Shown piece after piece: positions 16,024-24,953 of a stretch of DNA of 34,142 nt. Numbering within the stretch: position 1 is the stretch's first letter; each line of letters starts with the position of its first letter. The stretch is from a virus. The stretch covers positions 1 to 34,142 of the IMG/VR virus record IMGVR_UViG_3300031885_000069; one strand, given 5' to 3'. The translations under genes and the position numbers were made by a program. A model generated the notes under the pieces. It was not told the origin of the DNA, did no database searches, and saw only the letters and a list, made by a program, of their open reading frames with translations.

Positions 16024-18441
16024 CTAAATTGATGTCGAGAATGACGACCCCGAAATAATTTGTCCAATTCCAGCGCCTACCTGTACCAAGTCTCCAATGC
16101 GAGCAATTTGGAATGCTGAAGCTCCTGGAGCACCTTGCACTGCAAATTGACCTGTAACACCCAAACTTCCAAGTATACTAACTCCACCGGGTGCATTAAC
16201 ATTGACTTTGTTTGTCAAAACATCGATTTTACCTTGTGTTATCACAATTGAGTCATCACTATATTTGCTTGCTGCAGTAATTGACGGGGCACTCAAATTG
16301 ATAAATCCCTCAGCCGTCAAATCGATATTTTGTGCAGCGTGCATCTGTATGTTCGCAAGACTTTCAAATGACATATCCTGCTGTGATCTTACGTGACACT
16401 GACCCTCGGTCTCGACCATTATATTTCCAGTGGCACGTAGATGTACCACCCCTTGTGCATCAATATGTAATGCATAACCTGATTGCTGCATCGGTCCTTG
16501 GATCTGAATATCTATACCACCAGTTGTGGCAAGCTGCACACTTTGTCCATCGACATCCTTACCAAACGTGAATCCATTGCCGCCAATAGTACTTATTATT
16601 ATCGACTGTTGTGTATCTTCGTCACTTCCAACTAACAATTCAATATTGCCGGCAAATTTACCTGTAAAACTCCTATCTTTACGAGTAGATGCTTTTGCAG
16701 CTAGAGTAATTGGGAAATTCCAGAAATTTCTTATATTGGCTGGTGTAACATCTCTGTCTGCTAGTCCATTATCTCCTTCTCTTCCTACCGACATCGCAAT
16801 ACTACCATCGGCCTGCATTATAATGCTCTGGTTAACATTATTATCTGCGCCAATCCATGCTTCTAGATTGCCCTCGAGATCCAGTGTTAGACTCCTGTCT
16901 TTACGACCATAGTTGGGATATTCATTACGGTTCAAAAAGAAATCAGTTGTAAGTCGCGGAAGTCCAAAATCACCGGTTGCCTTCTGCTTGCCAACAGAGA
17001 TGGTTGCATCTCCATCCATATTCATCAGTAGGCTACGACCCTCTCTAAACGGCTCCAATGGATTACCCTTTGGGTCGTGCAAAGCTGTTGCAGCTGGAAT
17101 GTTAATCTTCGTAAGACCCTCTTTGTCTACGGCTACTTCCCACAAACTCCCTGGGAAGGAATTTTGCAGAGCCTGTTCAATCTTACTATCATCTCCTGAG
17201 CGAAATGCAATAGCGAGATTTGTTTCAGATCTACCGAAATTGTCAACACCCTTCGTGTGCAACAAGTTTCTGTACAAAATAGCGGTAGGGCTTTGTTCAT
17301 ACGTATTCACCACCCACTCCGCCTTAACATTGTGTCCCGGAGCAGCGATACCAGCTGGCTTAACGGCTGTCGATTCCTTTAGAGTATTCTGTCTGTTAAA
17401 ATGATGATCCCAACCAACGGCAAACTGATTTGTGTAAGTTGTCCATGCTCTGCCGTGTCCTCTGCTGTTACCATTATCGTCAGGTTTCCCAAAATAGTAG
17501 TCAAATCTAACCTGTCTTCCAACATCATTTACAACTGTACCAAATGTGATGTCGGCTAGTACATTTGGATCGATATGTCCTTGATGCCGAGCTTGGTCAT
17601 TTATAATTGGTGGATCTACTCCTGGGTTACCGTCGCCAAACTCTAATATTTCCGTGTGCCACTCAGTCAGTGCAGGATTTAGCATGTCGCTTATATTTCC
17701 GCCACTACCTCGGCCATGTTCAATTGAATCTGGGAAGAAAGTATCTGCTAGACCCGGTATCATTGTATCATCAACCGAAGAATTAACACCCTTTCCTCCA
17801 GTGGCACTAACATCTGGGTATCTAGGGTCAACACCTATTGTTTCTGTGAACGTGTCAAAATCAAGTCCTGATTCTGCTTGGCCACCAAAGAGAATGTCCA
17901 GATTTCGATCACTAATGCTTCTTATGTCTCTTTGTACCACTCCTGCGATTGAGATTCCCACATCACTAATCGTCTCACGTTGTGAACTTTGTTGATATAT
18001 CAAATCTGCAGCTTTGTTAATTTCTATAATGTTAGCATCAGGCGTCTCCAGAATGACATCACCAACATTATTCAGAGTGATCGCTGAATTAGGCTTGCTT
18101 TGTATTATTACTTCGCCCGATTGAACCTTTCTGTATGGCGATTCGTCAGGAGATACATCATCAAATTTATTAACATCATCACGGAAAAAGTGAGGCTGTG
18201 GCAAATATGCCAATAGACGAATGTCGCCACCTGTCTCCTCACCGATTAAAACTAATGATCCTGCCTCTACACCAGCTAAAATACCCCAACCACGACCAAC
18301 ATAGGGCTGCGCTAGATGTATGTTTTGTCGAGCACCACCAAACTTATCATAAAACCGAACCTCACACAGATTGGTGTCATAGTTTATGTTCGTTACTCGT
18401 CCTAAACGTATCTTGTTGAAATCGTGCGGAGCTAAAACCAT
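16024..18441 (-). CDS. Baseplate central spike protein (OB fold plus beta-helix)
   Basis: This is an 805-aa protein; gpV/gp5C-type spikes are usually 200-600 aa. Residues about 10-80 ('LGRVTNINYDTNLCEVRFYD', then 'GWGILAGVEAGSLVLIG') fit the OB fold that sits on the hub in gp5, gpV and VgrG. A long unassigned region (about 90-460) follows. Next is a series of related units near 467, 515 and 587 with 'RSLLMNMDGD', 'RSLTLDLEGN' and 'RSFTGKFAGN'. Residues about 650-770 show the short alternating beta repeats of the intertwined spike helix ('IMVETEGQCHVRSQQD', 'IDLTAEGFINLSAPSIT'). The end, 'ARIGDLVQVGAGIGQIISGS', resembles a minimal PAAR-type tip but has no obvious metal-binding His. I see no lysozyme domain. 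The gene follows the hub gene by 9 bases, as expected for hub and spike partners. Confidence 0.85.
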   Translation of the reverse strand: MVLAPHDFNKIRLGRVTNINYDTNLCEVRFYDKFGGARQNIHLAQPYVGRGWGILAGVEAGSLVLIGEETGGDIRLLAYLPQPHFFRDDVNKFDDVSPDESPYRKVQSGEVIIQSKPNSAITLNNVGDVILETPDANIIEINKAADLIYQQSSQRETISDVGISIAGVVQRDIRSISDRNLDILFGGQAESGLDFDTFTETIGVDPRYPDVSATGGKGVNSSVDDTMIPGLADTFFPDSIEHGRGSGGNISDMLNPALTEWHTEILEFGDGNPGVDPPIINDQARHQGHIDPNVLADITFGTVVNDVGRQVRFDYYFGKPDDNGNSRGHGRAWTTYTNQFAVGWDHHFNRQNTLKESTAVKPAGIAAPGHNVKAEWVVNTYEQSPTAILYRNLLHTKGVDNFGRSETNLAIAFRSGDDSKIEQALQNSFPGSLWEVAVDKEGLTKINIPAATALHDPKGNPLEPFREGRSLLMNMDGDATISVGKQKATGDFGLPRLTTDFFLNRNEYPNYGRKDRSLTLDLEGNLEAWIGADNNVNQSIIMQADGSIAMSVGREGDNGLADRDVTPANIRNFWNFPITLAAKASTRKDRSFTGKFAGNIELLVGSDEDTQQSIIISTIGGNGFTFGKDVDGQSVQLATTGGIDIQIQGPMQQSGYALHIDAQGVVHLRATGNIMVETEGQCHVRSQQDMSFESLANIQMHAAQNIDLTAEGFINLSAPSITAASKYSDDSIVITQGKIDVLTNKVNVNAPGGVSILGSLGVTGQFAVQGAPGASAFQIARIGDLVQVGAGIGQIISGSSFSTSI

Positions 18442-18450
18442 ACATTTACC

Positions 18451-21400
18451 TTATGTTTGCTTATTTGACTTACCTTGCTGTTGTTTCGTAAATTGTTGAC
18501 GGGCAAGCAACTCCTCAACATCATTTTGATAGGTTTCTATCATAATTTTACCCAAAGCATCAAACGGGTGAGGTATTATCTCACCTATGCGACGCCCATA
18601 GGATAAAGCTAAATTTGTAGTATAACTACCACCATATGTCAGACTTTGTGAAACACTCAGTATATAAAAATACATTCCCAAACACTCTACAAATACACAA
18701 TCTCCTACTCGGAACTTGCTATCACCTCTAACAGACGTGGAAGCAGTAAATATGCGACCACGTTCACGACCTAACATTGCTCGGATATAGGTGCGTGCCT
18801 GATCACCAGAATGGAAATATGCCTTTTGCATATTTTCACTTATATATCCATACTGGCGCCAATTGTCATAATCCACACCACCTGCCCAATAATATTCTGC
18901 TGGTGTAATCTGCACCAATTCAGGTGCACCTGTGACCTCCAAGTATGTAAAACGAGGTGGTGCCTCAGTAAGTTCATAGCTAATCATATCATAATCGGCG
19001 ATTCTATGAATTCGACACTCATCAGTAAAGCGCTCTAGACCATCTACAAACGATTTAGCTTGTTGGCGTACACGCTCTCTTGTGCTGTTAGCTTGCGTGA
19101 GAAGAGAGTCTATTTGATGACTTAGTGTAGTGTATAGGTCTACCTTCCTTTTCAATTTTCGTTGATCCGCTATGAAGGATGTGTTGTTGATTTGTGATTG
19201 AATACTTGCAAGTTCTGAGTTGGTCTCCACTATAGTTGTTTGAAGCTTAGAAATCAGTTGTGGATTCTGTGGATCTGCCTCCTCAGCGTTCTTTAATTCC
19301 TCCTCTAGCTTTTGTAATTGAGTGTTTGCACTAACTTTATCGTGACCAAGATGAAACACATTGTCTTCCTCTTTTTGAGATTCAAGGTCTATATTGATAT
19401 CTGTTAGTCCTCTATCCTCAGTAGTGTGAAGAAGCCGAATATTTTTCTGGGCTTCTTGTTCTGCCTGGATACTAGCCGATATGGGTACCCAGGCATTACG
19501 GTCGCAGACTGTAGAGCCGTCTTTAGTCTGTTGTACAGTTCGGTCCACCAATTCTTGGTAAGCACTTGTAATCTCTTCACTTTTCGCATACTGCAGAGAC
19601 TGTGTGGTAGAGTTGGTACTATCTCCAGCAACATCTCCTTGAGTTGGAATGCTCCCCCGTTTTCTTTGAGCAGCTCTGCTTAGCTCTAGCGCATTCACGG
19701 CCGACAATCTCTTAGAACTGAATTCTACCTTAGTTTGATTCAAAAGTGCAACAGCTCTGAGTACTACACGTAAAACCTGACCATATGTCCCACCATAACG
19801 AATTAGTATGGCATTTCTTACATTGCGGTCTGTTTCAGAAATCAAGGGAAAATGTTCTTTGAGGATACGGTTATATGTGGGTGGTTTGAATTGTATATTA
19901 CCGTTTTCATCCGCGTAGAACTCGAAATCGACCTGCTCTGCGGCTCTCCGACAAATAGACAGAGGTGTTTCCCACTCACTTTGCCACAATGCAAAATCCT
20001 GTCCGATTTGAGTTTGATATGCTTGAAGGTCAAAATCAAGCTCATATTGGTCTGAAATAATGAGAAAATTCTTTTTCTCTGCACGTACAATCTTTTCAAG
20101 AGTGGATTGAGGTCCATCTTTAATGTCAGCTTGTACACTAGCCGACTGACTCCTAATATCGTCTAAGTATTCGTGCAACGCTGGCTCGATACGAGCCAAG
20201 CTAGCCAAATTCGTTGATGCTATGGAAGCACTCACATACTCCTGAGAGAACCCAGCTTGGACTAACAAAAGTGATCTCACGAAGGGCATTAGGGCCTCTT
20301 GTGCTATTTTCAGAACAGCTTCTTGTTGTGCCCCTGGTACATTAGAACTAGTTGCCTGAGAAGGTCCGGTTCGCACACCACCATTTTTAGATGACTTTTC
20401 TACAACCTTAGCCTCCTCAATAGCAAGGTTAGCCATCACTTGGAATGCACCAATTTGTGTTCCTTTTAAAAGACTCGTTGTAATTATCGTAGCTACATTT
20501 TCAAAATTACTTTCTGTCCCGAGTTGCGTTCCTACAGCAGTTGATACCTGATTGGGTCCAGCCTGAAAACTATTATTGTTCATGGCTGCATCTGTGACGA
20601 TCTTTGCCAATATATTCAGAATGAATGATGTTCCTTGATCAACAAAAAGGGAAAATTGATTTTTGTTAGTGTAGTGCTGAGCAATATCAATCTGTTTTTT
20701 GAGAACATCCTGGCTTAAAAGTGGCTGGAGTGCTTGTTCTACAACATCTAAGAAACCTTCTGCATTGTGAAAAGTAAGTCCTTCCTTTCTTTCCTGTAGA
20801 CGTAGAAGAAATCGCTGCATCCTGTTGGATATATATGCTATGTAAGCGTTGTTCAAATCTGTCAGCGCCATTCCTTGAGCACTTGTTAACTGATCCTTCC
20901 GTATCTGGAAAACCTTAGGATCAAACTGATCTCCCGCCAAATCAATAAATGGCTCAAAATCCCCAAGACGATCATTTAGCTCGCCGATGCGACGCTTCAA
21001 AAACGCAAAGAACGACGTTCCCTCGCTGCGCTGATCAGTGGTACCATCTGTTCGTTGGAACGTCGTACGTCCTCCAAATGCTGCATTCTTCAAAAACAAT
21101 CCAAAATTATATGGAAAACCTGTTATAATAAAGCTTACTAGATCCGCAGCATCTATCTTGGCAAATGGTAAACTAGTGACAAACGGTGTTACTCCCCCTT
21201 CCTTAGCTTCTTTTTCGCTTAGCACTTTCTTCTTGAGAAGATTGGATTGCACGCCAGCATCGATCGTTATGTTTCTATCCATTCTTGCTCGAACTTCATC
21301 ATTTACAAATGCAAAATCAAGAACTACTATACCATTCTTCCAATTGCCTGCCAGCTCATTTCCTCGCCAAATCGGATCCTGTAGTAAGCCTGCTGGGCCT

Positions 21401-24048
21401 TGGTCTGCTCGCAGGGCAGGCTTTATCATTATACGGGACATGCTTAGAAATACCAAGTTGTCTCGACAGGAAACATGAATCTGATATTTGCCGTCGCTAT
21501 AAGTCTGTTTCACGGTAGAAATGATACCCTGGAAAACCTGTAATCTTTCCTCTTCAATCCCTCCATAACGGGACTCATAGTTGTTTATAATTTGTCTTTG
21601 TTGTTGCGAATCCCTACCTAATCCCTGTGAAAATGGCAACTTATCGAGCGTGCGTGCTCCCGTCATTGTATCCGTGCTTGCAGCATTCTTTTGAACGACT
21701 CTTTTGGTTTCCTCTATTATGGGAAGCTCATTTGTGAGGCGTATAGCATACGTTTTTGCTTGTTCAAACGTCAATTCAGGACCACCTTCCACATAGCTTA
21801 GAAGGTTTGAATTAGGCTTAAATTTTAGTTTTCCCAGATTTGGTGACAAGGGTACAAGGGATGCTAACGCTGCAGGATTCTTTAGGTCCTGCAGTCTGAG
21901 TCTGTCAGGGCTTGTTACAGTGGTTCTGAAAAAATCAAGTAGTCTCTTAAATTCACCCTGCATCAGTTGAATTTTTTCTTCAATAGAACGTATCTGTCTA
22001 CCCATCACAACCGCCGATGGATCTTCCAAGCCAAACCGGTCAGGATCCTGTCGATTTAGTCTAAATATAGTTCTCGTGGGACTTGTCATCCAGATATACA
22101 CTCTATCCAGTACCTGAAGGATGGTCTTGCTGACGTAATATTTAACCAAAGTCTGTCGTATCAAGCTCATATTGTCTTGCTTTTGTGTCGCCTGGCTGCT
22201 TGATGCTATATCTTGATCCACTTGTTGTTGTGTACTTGCAGACAAGCTATTGTTTAAATTGTCTTGTTGTTTTAGAAGCTCAGCCAAATCTGCTTCGAGA
22301 GATGCTTTTTTAGATATCAACTGCTGAACATCCGAGTCATTCATTAATGTTCTGCTGGCTACTAGCTGGGCATTTATAGCACGAATTTGTTGGGTAATAT
22401 CACTGATTTGACCGGCAATCTGTGTGGCCAGTGCTTGTTTGGTATTCAACAACCCTGTAGTATATCCCTTGCGTCGTAACAACATATCTACTATCTGGGG
22501 TGGATAAAAACGACCACGATAGTATACCATTCCATCTAGAGATCTTGAATCCTCCAAGAAAGGGAATTCAGATAGAGCCAAATCAACATCGTCTTGACTT
22601 ATGAAAAGTAGATTTTGTGGATTTTCAATCGTAAAGTTAGCGCTTCCTTCACCTTCGATATTTATAGAGGTGGTAATTTGTGATACGTTTGCCAACTCGA
22701 TAACGCCATTAAATGTCTCTTTGCCAACCTCAACTGCAACAGGTGCATCCAACTGCTGCGCTGCAAGTCTTGTGTTAAGTTTATCAAGTTGACGCCTGGT
22801 GTCAGCATATTCTAGTTGCGTCTGTAGTAGTTGCTCTTGTGCTCCAGCACGACCCGTCCGTGTCTGTTGGATAAGAGTATTAGATTGTTCGGTTAACTGC
22901 ACCAATGTTTGTGACAGTTGAGCTCGCAATTGTCTTGCCTGTGCATTCGAAACATTCTTAACTATGGGCGATTTGTAATAACGAGTATATGCATTGCCAC
23001 TAAACGTGGTGGGAGTGTATAATTGAACTGTGTCCGTATCATACGAATCAAGAGATGAATTCTGTGCCTTAGCAGTTGTTTCCGCTCGGCGCTTTTCCAA
23101 TTCTTGAATACGTTGTTGATTCCCTTGGATGTAATTTTTACGCAACACTACTTCTTGGTCTATTTCTTTTTTATCCGAATTTAAATTTGTAAGTATTTCT
23201 TGTATATTTGGAGGAAGAGGATTCTTACGCCATTCCTCCACCATCAGCTTGTCTATGTTTTGCGAAGCTTGTTCTAAACTTTGGATTTCTTGTTGAAGCT
23301 TGGTATTTTGCTTTTCAAGAGTAAGGATATTCTCATCGAGCTTGGCAATTTCTTTGTCAATACTTTGATACGAGTCCTGTACTGCTTTGATCGCTTGACT
23401 CTGTCTTTTTAACTGAATTGCCTCAACACTTTGATTATAACTAGCTGTCACTTTTGTAAATTTTTCGTGATCAGAAATTAGATCAAGTTTCCTAGTAATG
23501 ATATTAGCCAAAGCGCTGCGTATGTCAATTTGAGTAGTCTTTCCTGGAATTTGCGAAGACGACCCAGTTTGTGCCGCTACTTGTTCAGCAGCACTTATAT
23601 CGCTTTGTAATTGCTCTATTTGCTTCTGTTTGTTCTGCTCGTCAATTGTTAGCTGCTTCTGACGATCTGAAGGTAAATCAAGAGAAAGTCTTTGTCTGAT
23701 CTTAGTTAATTCTGCTTGCGCTACTTCTAAGTCAGATGACAAGACAGACAACTTTACCTTTTTAGACTGACCATCGCTCTTTATTGTAATTTCTGGATCG
23801 CTAATGACATATGTCCAGGTATCATCCAACCACTCTTTTTTTTGTATAAAGACCCATGCTTGAGGAGTATCTGCTGAACGAAACCCACCTTGACCTGGTA
23901 CCACTCTTCGACCAAGTGAAGGGTCGATTTTTTCAAGCTCACCAAATCGGATAGACCGCTCCGCAGGACTGCTTCTATTGAGCAGGGAATCTCCCTGATC
24001 AAAACTAGAATCTATAAACCGATCTTGTTCGCTATTTCTATTGCTCAT
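18451..24048 (-). CDS. Giant baseplate hub protein (gp27/gpD-like) with coiled-coil insertions
   Basis: This is an 1865-aa protein; gpD/gp27 hubs are usually 350-450 aa. Hub-type segments are scattered along it: 'FNGVIELANVSQITTSINIE' and 'ANFTIENP' near 446-477, 'VFQGIISTVKQTYSDGKYQI' near 838-857, 'ETPLSICRRAAEQVDFEFYA' then 'GNIQFKPPTY' near 1350-1390, and a C-terminal beta domain 'FRVGDCVFVECLGMYFYI' near 1770-1820. Between them are long Gln/Glu/Lys-rich coiled coils (about 105-160, 205-325, 365-430, 535-625 and 1580-1680). The pattern matches the late-control-D fold with helical arms inserted between its strands. It lies 6 bases after the 294-aa gene and is directly followed by the spike gene, the canonical order. 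A hub role is strongly supported by context; the function of the arms is unknown. Confidence 0.82.
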   Translation of the reverse strand: MSNRNSEQDRFIDSSFDQGDSLLNRSSPAERSIRFGELEKIDPSLGRRVVPGQGGFRSADTPQAWVFIQKKEWLDDTWTYVISDPEITIKSDGQSKKVKLSVLSSDLEVAQAELTKIRQRLSLDLPSDRQKQLTIDEQNKQKQIEQLQSDISAAEQVAAQTGSSSQIPGKTTQIDIRSALANIITRKLDLISDHEKFTKVTASYNQSVEAIQLKRQSQAIKAVQDSYQSIDKEIAKLDENILTLEKQNTKLQQEIQSLEQASQNIDKLMVEEWRKNPLPPNIQEILTNLNSDKKEIDQEVVLRKNYIQGNQQRIQELEKRRAETTAKAQNSSLDSYDTDTVQLYTPTTFSGNAYTRYYKSPIVKNVSNAQARQLRAQLSQTLVQLTEQSNTLIQQTRTGRAGAQEQLLQTQLEYADTRRQLDKLNTRLAAQQLDAPVAVEVGKETFNGVIELANVSQITTSINIEGEGSANFTIENPQNLLFISQDDVDLALSEFPFLEDSRSLDGMVYYRGRFYPPQIVDMLLRRKGYTTGLLNTKQALATQIAGQISDITQQIRAINAQLVASRTLMNDSDVQQLISKKASLEADLAELLKQQDNLNNSLSASTQQQVDQDIASSSQATQKQDNMSLIRQTLVKYYVSKTILQVLDRVYIWMTSPTRTIFRLNRQDPDRFGLEDPSAVVMGRQIRSIEEKIQLMQGEFKRLLDFFRTTVTSPDRLRLQDLKNPAALASLVPLSPNLGKLKFKPNSNLLSYVEGGPELTFEQAKTYAIRLTNELPIIEETKRVVQKNAASTDTMTGARTLDKLPFSQGLGRDSQQQRQIINNYESRYGGIEEERLQVFQGIISTVKQTYSDGKYQIHVSCRDNLVFLSMSRIMIKPALRADQGPAGLLQDPIWRGNELAGNWKNGIVVLDFAFVNDEVRARMDRNITIDAGVQSNLLKKKVLSEKEAKEGGVTPFVTSLPFAKIDAADLVSFIITGFPYNFGLFLKNAAFGGRTTFQRTDGTTDQRSEGTSFFAFLKRRIGELNDRLGDFEPFIDLAGDQFDPKVFQIRKDQLTSAQGMALTDLNNAYIAYISNRMQRFLLRLQERKEGLTFHNAEGFLDVVEQALQPLLSQDVLKKQIDIAQHYTNKNQFSLFVDQGTSFILNILAKIVTDAAMNNNSFQAGPNQVSTAVGTQLGTESNFENVATIITTSLLKGTQIGAFQVMANLAIEEAKVVEKSSKNGGVRTGPSQATSSNVPGAQQEAVLKIAQEALMPFVRSLLLVQAGFSQEYVSASIASTNLASLARIEPALHEYLDDIRSQSASVQADIKDGPQSTLEKIVRAEKKNFLIISDQYELDFDLQAYQTQIGQDFALWQSEWETPLSICRRAAEQVDFEFYADENGNIQFKPPTYNRILKEHFPLISETDRNVRNAILIRYGGTYGQVLRVVLRAVALLNQTKVEFSSKRLSAVNALELSRAAQRKRGSIPTQGDVAGDSTNSTTQSLQYAKSEEITSAYQELVDRTVQQTKDGSTVCDRNAWVPISASIQAEQEAQKNIRLLHTTEDRGLTDINIDLESQKEEDNVFHLGHDKVSANTQLQKLEEELKNAEEADPQNPQLISKLQTTIVETNSELASIQSQINNTSFIADQRKLKRKVDLYTTLSHQIDSLLTQANSTRERVRQQAKSFVDGLERFTDECRIHRIADYDMISYELTEAPPRFTYLEVTGAPELVQITPAEYYWAGGVDYDNWRQYGYISENMQKAYFHSGDQARTYIRAMLGRERGRIFTASTSVRGDSKFRVGDCVFVECLGMYFYILSVSQSLTYGGSYTTNLALSYGRRIGEIIPHPFDALGKIMIETYQNDVEELLARQQFTKQQQGKSNKQT

Positions 24049-24054
24049 TATAAA

Positions 24055-24939
24055 TTACTCATTGAATCTATTTTCTACCACATCAAGCACCCGAAGGATT
24101 TGGACGGCATACGCTATTGCAGGATTTACATCCTTGTCCTTACGATCAGGTCGAAGTATTGCAACCTCAACTACACCAATCTTTGCACCCTTAGCATTGA
24201 TGATGTTTTGAGAAGCTAAATAAAACGGAGGTGCATTTAGTATGCCCACTTTTCTACCTTCTGCATAGCCTCCACCCGATATGCTCTGATTATGCGTCGG
24301 ATCAAGATTCGGTGTCTCGGTAGTAGACCAAGGATGTCTGTGCCAAGGTAAGAAATTACGGCGTCGCTGACCCAAAAATTCTACAACCATAAAAGTTATG
24401 GTGTAATCAAGAGTTCCAAGTTTATCAACACCTTCTGTGAATGTCATATCTGTAAAATAGCCACGATAACCCTGTCCTTGATACCACATTACTACACTGG
24501 CAGCCAATTGCATCAACGATTGTCGTCGTTTATCTTCTGGATTTTGCTGAACAATTTGGGCAAGAGCTAACTGCTCACTCCTATACACATCTCTCAGAAC
24601 ATTTATTCCTTCAATAGCAGAGCTACCCGTTGTTCCGGTCATCGTGATCGTATCGAGATCCTCACCCCAATACTGAGCAAAGTATCCAGCCTTAGTGCGA
24701 ACTCGATTGATTTCCTTGCGTGAACTAAATTGTATATTTTGAGGATTGAGATACATTTCAATAGTTTGATTACCACCCACATGTGGAACTTCCCACTGTA
24801 TTAGGGAACGCTTAGTCAGAACAGCAAGTGCCGCTTCAGACCTATTCCTGAACACTAGTGCTTGCACAGACTGTACAAAAGTCTGTTCATCGACAGCTGC
24901 TAGTCTTAGCGATAGATCTCCAAATCTCTGTACACCCAT
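24055..24939 (-). CDS. Tube-initiator / hub-adaptor-like baseplate protein
   Basis: This is a 294-aa protein. Residues about 55-110 ('QTIEMYLNPQNIQFSSRKEI', 'KAGYFAQYWGEDLDTITMTG', 'TTGSSAIEGINVLRDVY') form the beta-strand plus loop pattern seen in baseplate proteins encoded between the tape measure and hub genes of many contractile-tail phages, which adapt the hub to the first tube ring. Residues 165-210 are again beta-rich ('GYFTDMTFTEGVDKLGTLDY'). I see no LysM domain. The start ATG is 12 bases after the tape measure stop, with a weak TAGGA overlapping that stop. The exact equivalent (gp53/gp54/gp48-like) cannot be fixed from sequence alone. Confidence 0.7.
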   Translation of the reverse strand: MGVQRFGDLSLRLAAVDEQTFVQSVQALVFRNRSEAALAVLTKRSLIQWEVPHVGGNQTIEMYLNPQNIQFSSRKEINRVRTKAGYFAQYWGEDLDTITMTGTTGSSAIEGINVLRDVYRSEQLALAQIVQQNPEDKRRQSLMQLAASVVMWYQGQGYRGYFTDMTFTEGVDKLGTLDYTITFMVVEFLGQRRRNFLPWHRHPWSTTETPNLDPTHNQSISGGGYAEGRKVGILNAPPFYLASQNIINAKGAKIGVVEVAILRPDRKDKDVNPAIAYAVQILRVLDVVENRFNE

Positions 24940-24953
24940 ATCACACCATTGTC

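Noticed and set aside
19404-20138. Minus-strand frames of 76 and 98 codons inside the hub gene
   Set aside because: They lie in an alternative frame of a continuous 1865-codon gene, without starts or composition supporting translation.
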